Source of the DNA: Plantago major
Lineage: Eukaryota > Streptophyta > Magnoliopsida > Lamiales > Plantaginaceae
Reading direction: 5' to 3'
Length of the DNA: 64,000 bases
Assembly (NCBI GenBank): GCA_026545765.1
Contig: CM048842.1
Coordinates: 22,470,667-22,534,666, forward strand
This document shows, one piece after another, positions 44,752 through 56,759 of the stretch. The notes under the pieces are model-generated. The model saw nothing but the letters and a program-made list of their open reading frames with translations. It ran no database searches and was not told the DNA's origin. The translations under genes and the position numbers were made by a program. Positions within the stretch are counted from its first letter, which is position 1, and every line of letters starts with the position of its first letter.

Positions 44752-47700
44752 TGTTAGGAATATCTGTTTAGATTTTGATCAGCAACCTAATGACTCATCT
44801 TAGCTCAGAAAGGTAGTTAGTACTCTTGGTTCACTTGAACACTGTAAAAAGAGGAAAATCACTAACTATGTTAGTGATGAGACTATAATTTAGAGTTTCA
44901 TTGGGTCCTTTTTAGCGGTCTTTTGTTAGTCTTTGTTTATGATTTTTTAGTGTCTTTGTGTGTTTTTATGCTTTGGTGCTTTGTTTGTGTTTTGTAGGAT
45001 TTTTGTGTCCCGAAGGTGAAAATCGGAGTGAAAACTTTGCTTCTAGATCTTTTAATGTAGAGTAACTGGGCGAAAACGGAAGTGGATTCGGAGTTCGGAC
45101 GAAGACTTGAGAGCCGTTTTAGCGAAGCTTGCAAAAGTGAAGTTTTACGGAGTAGTCTAGCCATTTTGGCCTTAACTCTCTCATATGATGCCCGATTGAC
45201 CTGAGTTTAGTGGCCACGGAAATATAATTCAAAGGGCTACAATTTTCGTTTTGGAAGCATTGGACAATTCTATATGTGGAAAAAGTTACGGAGGTTTTAA
45301 GCTCGCCGCGGCGAATGGATATTTTGCGCCGCGGCGAGATGTTACGAGGCAAAAAGAGGAGCTACACGGGGTTTCTCGCCGCCGTGAGATTCGGCAAGAA
45401 GGCCCAGATTCAGCATATTTTTAGGTTAGAATTAGGTCTTCCTTTGCCATAACTTCTTATACTCGATTTTTACATAGAAGAAGCTTCTAAAACTAGGTTT
45501 TGACATTGATTGATAACAATTTGGAGCTTGATTTTGATTATTCATCGAAGGATTGATATCGAATCCCTGATTACTGTGGTAAATCTCTATTATTTTATCT
45601 TATTCAATTCGTTCTTATTCTGTTTCTCGAATTGTTTGAGCTTGCATGCGATTATCATTCTGTTTGTGTTAATCATGAGCAATATCTTGTATTCTTTCAT
45701 CCTTGCTTCGATTATGAGTAGCTAAATCACTCCGGACATAGTAGTTGCGTGATAGCTTTGCGTATTCGCTTCTAGGGTTTGAAATCGCTCATATAGGTTA
45801 GGCTCGTTCAAAGATCTTCGTAAAAACACTTCAATTCAATACTCTCGTTCAAAGATTCTCTAAAACGTTTTGGTTAAGGATCGTGGATTGACGACCCACG
45901 ATTACTCTAGTTCAAATATCTTCAAACTTGTTTGTTAAAGGTTGAATTGATAGTTTTTTGTACACCGACCGTGTGACAGTATGAACGTATCCCTAGAGTG
46001 AATTAGCGTTGCTTGCTCGTAACTACTGTGTTCCTTCTACCTCATTCATTCAAATCAACTACATTGCATTTTCTATTTTCTAGTTATTAGAAGTACTCAA
46101 TCCCAACAAATCAACATTGTTTCGCAAGTAACTGTTTGTTTTCAATCGTTGTGATAGCCTAATTGATTCCTTAGCAAACGACCTCGTGGTTAGCATTGTC
46201 TATTTACAACGACTGCTTCCTACTTTTTTTCCTAAGTAGTAATTTGAGCATATCAGTTAGTCTAACAAATCTTGTATAGGATGTTAGGTCTCTGAATGTA
46301 ATTTTTATATCTTTGAAGAAGACCAAGAAGAAGGCATCCGGCAGGAGAGTTCAACAAATTTGAAGATTTGAAGACTGCACAAGATTGCTAAAGACAAAGG
46401 AAATTGGTCTCATCAGATACCTATGTCCAGATATCTTAAAGAAGCAAGTGTTTCTCAATAAACAAGTTTTGTAAAAGATATCTGAGAACACAATGTTTCT
46501 GAACGAGGAAAAGTGCCCACAGATACCTACACTCATATACCTTGGACAAAACTATGTTTCTGGAAAACAATGTTTCAACAGGTATCTGGAGATGTGAAGG
46601 TCTCTGGAAAGGGACATGCAATGCTTCAGAAAGTGTGCATAGTTCCGTTGGCACTACAGGACAAAAAATAGTACAATGCAATAAATGCACAGACATAGAC
46701 ATCTGAAGAGAAAGAGGAAATCTCTGAAAAGAGACAACGTCTTCTACAGTACTATTTTCAGATATCAATAGTGTGAATTTGAATTGAGCCTAACGGATAC
46801 TATTCAAACGGTTTCAAATTCAACTATAAATATCACCACTTAGAATGCTTGAAACACACACTGAACACCTTGAACTTACACACAGAACGAACTTATTCAT
46901 TCAAGCATACAAGCCTTCAACCTACTTACTCTTTAGCTTGCACTTGCGACTAAGCTCTTCAATTCCAAGTAGCACGAAAGTTCTAAGTGTCCTGATCCTT
47001 AACAAGCATTGCTATCTGTGAAGGAGTTGAATCAAAAGATCAAGTATCTGAGTTTCATTCTCCAGAACATTTAACATAGACTTGGGTCAGTAAAGAACAT
47101 ATCACCACACATTGTGAAGTGTGTTAAGTGATTCTTGTTCTATAGAGTATTCCTAAATAACTGAAAAGTTAGTAAGACTACTCACCTGACAAACCATCAT
47201 AACCAACACCTTAAACGACGTGGAGTACATGAAGTACTTAGTTTGGGAAACTAAGGAATAACTCCAAGGTTACCGAGCATAGGAAGTACTTAGTTTGAGA
47301 AACTAAGGAACAGCTCAAAGGTTTCTGAGTATAGGAAGTACTTGGCTGGGAGCCGGGGAATAACTCAGGGGGAACACTTGGTTGGGAACCTAGTGTATTT
47401 AGGAATCGAGAGAAGATATTTGTAAGGTGAACTCAATTATCTGTCTTAGTGGATTCCAGGTCTGAGAAAGGCCAAAGTGGATTAGTTGAAGGATTACGCC
47501 ACCTTCAGATACCACTATAAAAGACGTGTTATTTACTTTCAGCAATTTACTTATCGTTCTCTTTATCCTGCTAAGTATTTAAACACATTATATCTTGCTG
47601 AGCACGTGCACTTATCACATAAATGTCTTCTGCTCTCTGAAATTAAGTGTCAGATATCTTCACAGATATCTGAGAAATTGTGTTTATCGACAAAAGTTGT

Positions 47701-47757
47701 AAAAGACTATTCACCCCCCCCTCCTAGTCTTTTCCTTTGTCGTTATCTGGACCAACA
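44752..47757 (+). repeat. 3' LTR of element D, interrupted by a solo LTR
   Basis: The LTR is split into 44752-44874 and 46256-47757 by a gypsy-type solo LTR. Removing the insert and one duplication copy leaves about 1620 bp, close to D's 5' LTR (1600 bp). It ends ACCAACA and is followed by the AGAAC duplication. The poly-C tract is interrupted (CCCCCCCTCCT). Confidence 0.88.
44875..46255 (+). mobile_element. Gypsy-type solo LTR with 5-bp duplication
   Basis: This 1381-bp sequence starts TGATGAGACTATAATTT and ends GAGCATATCA, flanked by GTTAG at 44870-44874 and 46256-46260. Removing it and one GTTAG restores the copia LTR text ACTATGTTAGTCTA. No internal region is present, so it is a solo LTR left by LTR-LTR recombination. 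I place it in Ty3/gypsy by general LTR style (ACGACCTCGTGG near the 3' end), not by coding evidence. The frames inside it are shadows. Confidence 0.85.
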
Positions 47758-47762
47758 AGAAC

Positions 47763-48296
47763 GGGGAAAATTGAACAGTGAATACCCGGACGGAGAAGAT
47801 GAGGAGAATCGACTGACGGAGAAGTGAGAATGGACTGAGAGGAGAATCGACGGATTGAGAAGATCATGCCGCGCGAATCGAACTGACTACTGAGAGGAGA
47901 TGCCGCGCGAATCGAACTGACTACTGAGAGGAGATGCCGCGCCGCCGCCCCGCGAATCGACGGAGAAGATGGTGGTGGACTGCTAGCTGCTGGACGGAGA
48001 AGATGGAGTCATGTTTAGGGTTTTGGAGGATTTGGGATTTAGTTTAGGTTTAGCTGTTTGGGAAATGGGAATGAAGGGCTAACTTTCTATTTTGTATTTT
48101 GTTTGGCTGAATAAGGAGAAAAAAAATATATATATATTTTTAATTTATTCGGATTTTCGGATTAATCCGAAAATCCGACGGATCGGATCGGATTAATCCG
48201 AAAATCTTCGGATCTAAAATATCATAATCCGTAATCCAATCCGAATACATCGGATCGGATCGAATTTTTAAATTTTTGGATCGGAATTTCGGATTT
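47763..48296 (-). mobile_element. Non-autonomous hAT-like element, second part
   Basis: Counterpart of 14485-15034. The right side (48130-48296) is packed with CGGATTAATCCGAAAATCCG and related inverted repeats. The left side contains a duplicated block (GAGATGCCGCGCGAATCGAACTGACTACTGAGAG-type, about 47866-47940; key words GCCGCGCGAATCG). The terminal TAGGGGTG of the other end is not found here, so this end seems shortened by about 14 bases or more. It lies within 200 bp of the FNBP4-like start codon. Confidence 0.65.
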
Positions 48297-48492
48297 TATG
48301 ATAACTCATACGTTAATGCAAGATAAATAGATTGGATAAACGGATGAGAATCATTTGAGCCGCGATATAAGTTTGAATTTGAAACAGTAAATATTGGGAT
48401 CGTGGTATTGGAAGACGAGCTATAGAAACCCTAACTGTAGGGCTAGAGATTTGTATTGTAAACCTTTGGCCATAGATTCTCGAGTTCGACAG
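48297..48492 (+). promoter_or_regulatory. 5' leader/promoter remnant of the FNBP4-like gene
   Basis: Only about 196 bp separate the hAT-like element from the start codon. I see no clear TATA box. AACCCTAA (about 48427-48434), a telo-box-type motif common in plant housekeeping promoters, is present. A promoter further upstream would now lie in transposon DNA. Confidence 0.4.
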
Positions 48493-51400
48493 ATGGGAAG
48501 ACGAAAGGAGCGTCGCCATGCGAGTGCCGCTGGCCGTAGAGTCAAGCTCGATCTCTTCGCGGAACCCTCTGGTACTTACATATTATCCACAAATCAATTT
48601 TTATTGTTTTGCTTTCTAGGTTTTCAAATTCTTCGTTGATTCGTTTTAGATGATATGATACAGTTATTCATATATGTTCCTTAGTTTAGGGTTTATGTTG
48701 AATCCAAATCATATATAGCAAATGCTCTATCATATATTTGCAGCTCGTAAATAGTTTTCTGATTATCGTTATTGCCTGATTTCGGTGTACTTTCAACTTC
48801 AAGGACAATCAGTTTAATTGGAATTTACGAAGAACGTAAATAGGTACTGATGTTCTTAAACTGGAAGAAATCACAGCTAATCCCTGTAACAATAGTACAG
48901 TATAGTGGCACCTTATTAACATGGAGTAATAAATTGAGAGCATAAAGCTCTTTTAAAAAATAAAACATTTTGGCTCGAGATAAGCTGCTGGATAAGAAAT
49001 TAATTAATTAATCAGGGGAGTGTAACTTGCTAGGTTCATGAACTAACATATGAAACATGATAAAACTATTTTATTCCTGATTGGCTTCTGCCTTTTTTAT
49101 TATTTTTCCCTCTTTAGGAGATACTGCTGGTGATTCTACTCGAGAAGTTGGAGGGGATGGTAATGTCAATGTTGTTGAGGAGTTACCAAGTTCACCATTA
49201 TCTTCAGGTGGGTTCCGTCAGTTTTTCTTCAAAGGACTGCTCTATGTAGGGACGACATGATGTGACCACATATAAGGGTGGAAAATGTTGGATTTTATAT
49301 GCAAGATATGTTATTTGCACCTCCGAATATTTGTTTTCAGAATGTAGGATGCTGTGGCATTGGGAACAATCAGACGGTTATGAGACTCATCTACTCCCTG
49401 CCACAGTGCATTATTATGTGAACTTCAACCTATCATGTCCTCTATTTTCGGCAGCATTAAAGGCAGTTCAAAGACCACACAGATGATACCTCAATTGGTT
49501 CGTATGGCTATAGATTGATTTCATTTTGTGATACTGACTGTTTGTAATTTCTGCAACAGGTTTGATGGGCTCTCTGAAATTTCTAATCCTTGGACTCTAT
49601 ATTAAATATGCTGATTGATATTGTTTACATTGCAGTATCTTTTGAAGAATGGATCTTTCAATTGAATATCTTTCACCTGTTTGTGTCTACCATGTATGTT
49701 GACATGCCAGTAGCTATAATAAGTCTTTTGAAACGATGTAATACAAATGTGCAGGAAAAAGGACACAGAATCCTCTGCTTTTGCTTGGCCAGTATAGTGA
49801 TGAAGAATTGGATGAGGGCTCAAGTGACAAAGATGATCATGCTTTGCTGGAGGGGGCATCTGTTGCCGATGATCTTCAGGTGATTGTAAAGACAACTACT
49901 TATATTGTTTGCTCCTGGCATACACATAGCTGTCAAGAGTGGCTATAGGTTTGCTTCAGTGCTATGCACTTTATCCTAAAGATCAAAAATATGGTGGGAT
50001 CTATTTGTCGCCATTGCAGCTATAACAAATAGCACATAGTGATGAGTACTTATTGTAGGGTAGTTATTGAATTTGTTTAGGAAGATAAAATGCTTCAAAC
50101 CTTGGTTCAGAATCTTCCTTTTTTGTTGATTTATCTGGAACTTGGGTTTACATCTACATTGATGAACTAATTAAGCTAATATTTTGGATCTTTAGTTAAT
50201 AATGGACTATTATGCTATGCGAGCTGTGCAGTGATATATTTCAATTCTTTATCTGCTGGGACATGGTGATTTCCTACTTTTGGCATTTATGCTCCTGAAT
50301 TTTTAATCAACTTTATTCCTAGGGTTCGACAAATTAACAATGAGATCTATTGTAGCAGTTTCTCAAAATTTACTCTTTTTGGAATCATTTTGCCTTCGCA
50401 TTGGGATTTCTGAAATTAGTTTGATGTTTCTTTTTCTCTCAGGAAAAAATTGCTACCGGGAAAGAAAGCAAAGATTCTACTAATAATGTTGGAAATGAGC
50501 CTCCCATACAAAATGAAGAATACCTTCCGATGGATAGTGCTTATTCGCTCCAGGGTCCTCTGCTGAAACTTGAAAATGGGACAAGCACAAACACTTCTGA
50601 AGATTTGCTCGGCGCAACAAATAACACGGAGGAAAGCCAATGCCTTACTGCCCCATACAAACAACCTACTGAGGACTTGACGTCAGGCTGGAAGATGGTT
50701 TTGCATGAAGAGAGTAACCAGTATTATTATTGGAATATCGAAACTGGTGAAACTTCATGGGAGGTGCCTGAGGTTTTGGCTTTGAGAAGTTCCACGTATA
50801 AAGAAACAATCATTGAGGGTGGTACTGTAGAAAGCACATCATTGGCTGTGGAAAAAGGTGAGATCAATACGACGAATCTTGAGGGTGGTTCAAAGCTCAA
50901 TTGTGAAGCCATTGATGCAGCTGACAATGGGATCGGCATGCGCGATGGGCACTACAAACAATCTAAGCGTGATTCCTGTGATGATGATGATGTGAATAGG
51001 GATACTGACCAAAGTTGTGGAACTTCTTCTCACGGCCATATTACCATGGTCAATGGTAACAAATTAGATCTTGAATGTTCTGTAGAAACTGAAACTGGTA
51101 CTGTTTTACCTCTGCAGCTGGTAAAACACTGTGAAATCCTTCTGGAGAAATTGAAATCTTTGAACAGGTACTGCATTTTTTCGTTTTGTTTTTTTGGCAC
51201 TTCCACAACATTTCATGTTGTGTTATATATTCTCTAATTTTAGAACACTACTTTCTTTCCTTCTTTATCTTTTTGCAATCACTGACCTTTTCTCATTTTC
51301 TATGTTCCATTTTAGTGGCCATACGGAAGGTCAAGATCGTAAACTAAGGTGTATATTGGAAATTGAGGTAAGACTTGCTGACATCAAAGCATTAGAACCA

Positions 51401-54111
51401 CATGGAACATCACTGCTTCCCTTTTGGCTGCATTGTGAGGCTCAGATAAAACAGATGGAAGCAACCATTGATAACTTTATCGAATGCTTTTCTTCGTCAC
51501 CCATGACTGGAACTGATCATTCATGTAAATCACGTGAAGGAACTCAGGATGATATTTTAATTGATTCAAGTGGAAAGAAGGCATCATTAACTGCTGTGGG
51601 ATCTTTTTCTCCCGAGGGCACAGCTGAAAAATTGAAGTTTGGGGCCCAATGTGATGGCGCCCTTAACACTGCTCCTGTTGATGTGGGTGTGACAAATGAA
51701 TCCAAGGGAGTGGAAGTGGAAAGTAAATTGAATCTTAAACCTGATCCTCACTCATCTGATGAAGTGGACATGGATGTGGACATGGAAGTTGAAGAAACAT
51801 CTGCTTCAGTTGCAAGTATCCATTATCCTCAGTTAGAGTTATCTCATCATCCTGCCAGCCAGGATTCTGCAGTCCCAGGCCAAATATTGGTCGGTCCACC
51901 CCTTGTTGGGGAGTGGATTCCTCCACCACCTCCTGAAGATGAACCATTTCCTCCTCTACCCCCTGATGGCGAACCTTTCCTGCCCCCTCCTCCGGACGAG
52001 CCTCCGGAACCCCCGTCTTATCCACCAGTATCTCATTCCGAGACAGTTCAACTTTACCCTTTTAACGAACACTTCACTCCGCCATATCCTGCTTCTGGTT
52101 TTGAATATTATGGGCAGATACAAACTGACGTGTCCGGTACTAGTCTCTACATGCATCCTGGGGGTATGCAGGCTCAATATTATGAAGGTGGATATGCTGC
52201 TCCTTCTGTGGTGGTCAATCCTGTGGAGTCTAGTGGCTATTATTGCCTCCAAACTGGGATGTTGAGTGCTACTCTGGTGATTGGCCGATCAGCCGCTGAA
52301 AGCTCCAGGAGTCAGAGTGAAACCTTTCCTGAAACCCAAGAATCTGATGCATCTGGATCACTGCTGGCTCATGCTGGCTTTGTGAATCCTCCAGGGGTTC
52401 CTGATGTCCAACCCCCCGTTGAAACATCCAAAAATTGTTCAGAGAATAACAATGTCTCTGCTTCATCATCTAATACCACTGTCCATATTGCGGCTGCGGC
52501 TGCAACTGCGACAACTTCCAAGATCCAACCTAAAGGTGGTAATTTATTTTTTTGCAAAATTAAAGAATAGTAATGATTGCATCTACATCCCTTCTGGATA
52601 TGTCTTCTGGCAATGACCTCTTTCGTTCTTAAAAGGGAGAAGGGCAGGAAGGGTGGGGGTTGGGGGGGGGGGAATGTTGCATACGGCTCATCTTGTCGAC
52701 AAGTACCGCATACATTTTAACATCTCGTTTGTCTGTCGTATGAGTAAGAAATGATTGGTACTTCCTTTCTTCACAGCTTCACGTGGTAAAAAACGAACAG
52801 CTGGAGTAATATCCACATTGAGACCTAACAAGAAAGTCTCCAGCTTGGTGGACAAGGTTATACTTGATCCTGGTTTTCACTAGTAGATGACTTTAATTTA
52901 TCTACATGATGTTTATTATTAAATCTGTGTACCAGTGGAAGGCTGTGAAGGAAGAGTTGCATGAAGAGGAAGAAGAACCTGAAAATGCTTATGAAATCTT
53001 AGAGAAAAAAAAACAAAAGGAAATAGAGGTTTGGAAATTTTGGCTGAAGTTCATCATTGATTATGGTTCCCCTTATATTTTTACTCAGCCCCATTTTTTT
53101 TACAGGAATGGCGGGTACAGCACATTGCAAGTGGCGAGGCCAATGAGAATGCTAATTTTCAGCCATTGGGGGGCGATTGGTAATATGATCAGGATCACAG
53201 GCTTTGGCATCATCCAATATATAGCTGTAGATTAGTTACTGCCTTTTTACACTGAAGTTTGACACCTCTTTACTGAGATTCTTCTGAAATTTGAAAATTA
53301 TTTCTTTTCCTACTGAAAAGCTTCCATTAGGTTGTGTAGACCTCATTAGTATAACACTTGCTCAGTTGCTGTGCTTCTATGCAAGTGTTACTGGGTTATA
53401 TAGGAGGGTATCGGTAATTTTTAAAAATTCAGGAGAATCAGCATTATCTAGTAATTTGGGGAGTCCTCGTCTAAATGATAGTGATCGAAATGCTTGTGCC
53501 ACCCCCAGTTTACTGCTGTATTTTCTATTATAACAACCAGAATCAAAATGTACTGTTCAAGAATTTTAAGCTACATTAATAGTCATCATGATTCTAACAG
53601 ATCCTAGTTCCTTTTTTCCCTTGTGGATTGGTTCGGATTGAATTACCTAGAAAAAAAAGAAGAAATTGGAATGCTTACGATACAACTAAGAAACTGGGGC
53701 TAAACTTAATTGATTGTGGTTGCATCCTGGGTGTTCTTTTAGTTATTATTCCTCTCTTGCAGCCGTTAACGTGATTGTTTCACAGGCGAGAGCGAGTTAA
53801 GCGTAGAATGGCCCAGAAGAAGAAAGAAACTAGACGAAATTCACCAGATCTAGCTCCTGTCGATGGGAACCAGCAACCTAATCTTGTTGAGATTTCAAGG
53901 GGCCTCCCATCAGGCTGGCAGGTGATTCTTTTCTGTATATGTTATGTTTGCTTTCTCAATCTTGAACTAGAAGTATGTCATATTGTACTGCTACTAAATG
54001 ATTGGTTCTCATTTTGGTTTTTCTCAGGCTCATTGGGATGATACATCGAAGCAAGTTTACTATGCAAATATACTGACATCAGAAACAACCTGGAGCAGAC
54101 CTACTGATTGA
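48493..54111 (+). CDS. FNBP4: WW-domain protein, formin-binding protein 4 homologue (10 exons)
   Basis: Predicted coding exons: 48493-48571, 49118-49207, 49755-49879, 50443-51167, 51316-52535, 52777-52856, 52936-53028, 53106-53179, 53786-53921 and 54028-54111. They total 2706 nt (901 residues), all GT-AG, with phases that join without a stop. The start MGRRKERRHASAAGRRVKLD is the conserved plant N-terminus. Exon 3 gives NPLLLLGQYSDEELDE. The first WW domain (about residues 177-212) has W...YYYWNIETGETSWEVP. An acidic and then a Pro-rich block (about 532-577, PPPPPEDEPFPPLPP) follow. The basic region WRERVKRRMAQKKKE and a second WW (about 866-900; VYYANILTSETTWSRPTD) close the protein. WW domains bind Pro-rich ligands; animal FNBP4 binds formins and is linked to splicing-related nuclear complexes. 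The plant role is inferred only. The reading frame appears intact. Confidence 0.88.
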
Positions 54112-54864
54112 GAAGACATGTTAGATGGAAATAAGTTGAGTTGGTGTCTGTTGGTTTAAACTTGGGATTTTCTGTTTTACTGGAAGAGTTTACGAGTCAC
54201 ATCACGTTTAAGAGAGACTCCTTTATCTGATCTCAAAGGAAATCACTTGAAATGGTTACTCAATCTCGTCTCAAAGGAAACCACTTGAATTGGATACGTG
54301 AAAAATCTTTGCACTGAATTTCAGGGTGTATCCAGTCCATTGATTTTTAGCTTGGTAGTGTTCTAGAAAGAATAGATGAAATGTTTATATTACTAGTTGT
54401 AGAGGAGGTCATTTTGTTTGTTTTGTAACCATTAGGACTCGGGAGAGTTTCCTGGCATGGGGGAAAGTTAGCTGTACATGTGAAAGGTAAACTGCTCGTG
54501 CACTGTGTTTGCTAGACATCTTATAGTAGAGATATATACTAGACCCTAAACTAAAATCTAGGTATTAAAATATCCCCAACCCAGAAGCTAGCGAAAGATA
54601 ACATACCCTAATTTCTCACCTCCAAACCTGGTATGTTGCATAAAATCCACTTTCCACTTTTAGTTATCCAAAATTAGCATCAAGCCCCCTAAATTATATC
54701 AGTTGCATACAATCAAAATTTATATGAAAGGTTAGTGTAAGGCCCCCCAATGTCAAATTAAAGGAGATATTTAAGGGCTTTCGTGCAACTTTATAATAAT
54801 TGAGGAGGTTTTATGTAATTTATTCATATATACATCTTTTGTAAAATATCTAATACAAATAACT
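54112..54864 (+). other. 3' flank of the FNBP4-like gene
   Basis: The 3' untranslated region probably occupies the first 300-400 bp (TTTGTTTGTTTTGTAACC near 54413). I see no canonical AATAAA. The rest is AT-rich without a gene and ends in AAATAACT (54857-54864), the left duplication of the next element. Confidence 0.5.
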
Positions 54865-55970
54865 AGGGTTATTTATCTACACATCCCCTGTATAATGGTG
54901 TAATTATACATAAATCCAGTCCAAATAAATGTGTAACAAGAAGATCCTTTGCTGTTAATTATTTCCGTCAAAAGTTAGTCAAACCGTTAAAAGTCAAAGT
55001 CAACTATGAAAAAATATTTATGACGTCATTAAACAATCTTATGACATCATAATCACTATTTGAATTTTCAAAAGTACCCTGAGGGGGTTTAAGAGTAAAG
55101 TACCATTGGGGGTTTGAACGTAAAGTTTTTTAATATGAATGTAAAATGAAATGGAATGGTGTCTTGTTGCTTATATGTTTACTATTTCTTGTCATTTGAC
55201 ACAAAAAAATTGGACATGAAAAGTGGAAAAAAAATGACATGAAATGATAATGCACCAATTTGGATTGCTTATATGCACTTCCACATAACTATTGTCTAAA
55301 TATTTGTTTTTATTTATACAACCCTGTCAGATACACTTAATACCTTATGGAATATAAATGCACCGACTTGGCGTTCTCAATGAACTTCCACCTAACTACT
55401 ATCTAAATATTTTTATTATTTATACACCCATGTCAGTGTCAGGTACACATGATACTTTATGGACTAAAAATGCACCAAATTGATATTCTTATATGAACTT
55501 CCATGAAACTATTGTGTAAATATTTTTATTACTTATACACCCTAGATACACTATATACTTATGGACTAAAATACATGAATTCGGTTTTGTTATATAAATT
55601 CTCACATAACTGTTGTCTAAATATTTCATGTTCATGTTAAAATGACAAGAAACAAACATCATTTCATTTAATTTTACATTTTATTCTCAGTTTTTGTTCA
55701 TATTATTAAAAAACTTTACTTTCAAACCCCCTGATGGTTTAATTTTAAGCCCCCTGGGGGTACTTTTGGAAATCTAAATTCTGATTATAACGTCATAAAA
55801 TTGTATTATGACGTCATAAATATTTTTCCTAGTTGACTTTGACATTTAACAGTTTGACTAACTTTTGACGGAAATAATTAATGGCAGGGAGTATATATGT
55901 TACACAATGATTTGGATTGGGTTTAGTAATTTCGCCATTATACATGGGGTGTGTGTACGTAAATAACCCT
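54865..55970. mobile_element. Long-TIR DNA element with perfect 8-bp duplication
   Basis: The ends AGGGTTATTTATCTACACA and (reverse complement) AGGGTTATTTACGTACACA open inverted repeats of about 300 bp (54865 to about 55180 and about 55655 to 55970). Both arms carry GACGTCAT, TAATTATTTCCGTCAAAAG-type text and pale G/C runs. AAATAACT flanks it on both sides (54857-54864 and 55971-55978). The 1106-bp element has no ORF. Long TIRs suggest a Mutator-like or foldback element, while the 8-bp duplication also fits hAT; the superfamily is unresolved. Confidence 0.8.
55277..55640. repeat. Tandem repeat core of the long-TIR element, about 107-113 bp units
   Basis: Copies start at 55277, 55384 and 55497, with a partial fourth near 55597. 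Each has ACTTCCA...AACTA(T/C)T(G/A)T, then TAAATATTT, TTATACA, and TATGGA(A/C)TA with ATGCACC. No coding potential. Confidence 0.75.
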
Positions 55971-56024
55971 AAATAACTAAAATCAATATGATAACGAAAG
56001 GTAATAAAGAAAGAAACTAAACAG

Positions 56025-56751
56025 TAGGGGTGAGCGCGGGCGGGTTTTTACGAAAAATCAAACCGACCCATCTATGGCGGGTGATTATAATTATAAACCG
56101 AGGCGAGTAGAATATTTTTCCAACCCGCGGCGGTTCGGGTGATAAAAATGGCGGACGGATAGGCGGGTGAATATAGATAAAAATGGATGTAGTAAAAACT
56201 TGCAACTTGTGCAGAAGTAGATGTGCAAGCAAAAAAAAAAAAAAAAAAAATCAGCAGCAAAGAGCATGTTCTGAACAAAGAGGGTAGTGATTCTTTTGAA
56301 GTAGTTATCCTTCTTTACTTAATTTTAAAGATTTTCATGCAGTAATGGATGAAATGTTAACCCGAAAAGTTGCCAACTTGTGTTATTTTGCTTGAATACA
56401 TGGCATAAGCTAAGAAGAACGAATGGTGAGTGCAAAAATGAAGACGAAATAGTGCATAAAGAGAAGAGTTGTAAGCTCACTTAAACTATATCTATACTCA
56501 ACGACATAAGCGAAGATGCGACTTCTCTATTCGATGGGTCTCCTTATACTTAAATTCACAAACATATACCTACATATATACATACATAAAAATGGCGAGT
56601 GGGTCGCGGGTTGCACTCATCTAACCCACCACCCACCCACTAATGGCGGGTGAAAAAAAAATACCCACCACACATTTTATAAAAAATATTAGTTGGCGAG
56701 TGCGGATGAAAGGCAGGCGATTTGCGCGGGTGGGTTTTTCGCACAGCCCTA
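56025..56751. mobile_element. Small hAT-like non-autonomous element
   Basis: The ends TAGGGGTGAGCGCGGGCGGG and (reverse complement of the right end) TAGGGCTGTGCGAAAAACCC form short imperfect TIRs. The flanks CTAAACAG (56017-56024) and CTAAATAG (56752-56759) match at seven of eight positions, as expected for a hAT 8-bp duplication with one C to T change. The 727-bp body has G/C-rich GGCGGGT motifs near both ends, a poly-A run (56230-56249) and no transposase. The minus-strand frames 56017-56278 and 56621-56803 are shadows. Confidence 0.75.
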
Positions 56752-56759
56752 CTAAATAG

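Larger units (their letters stand above)
15035..47757 (+). mobile_element. Copia (Sirevirus-like) retrotransposon D, outer element of a 32.7-kb nest
   Basis: The 5' LTR (15035-16634) and 3' LTR (44752-47757, carrying an insertion) share diagnostic variants not seen in the other LTRs (CATCCGGCAGGAG, AACAAATTTGAAGATTTGAA, GGAAATTGGTCTCATC) and are flanked by AGAAC on both sides. Between them are D's gag, pol and third ORF up to about 27787. Then come a gypsy-type LTR fragment, element E with an extra LTR, about 150 bp of filler, and D's own 3' untranslated region with polypurine tract (44509-44751). All coding parts carry stops. Confidence 0.85.

Noticed and set aside
51735-52252. Minus-strand ORFs and an alternative plus frame over the Pro-rich exon of the FNBP4-like gene
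   Set aside because: Shadows of a proline-rich coding exon (CCN-rich sequence is open in several frames).
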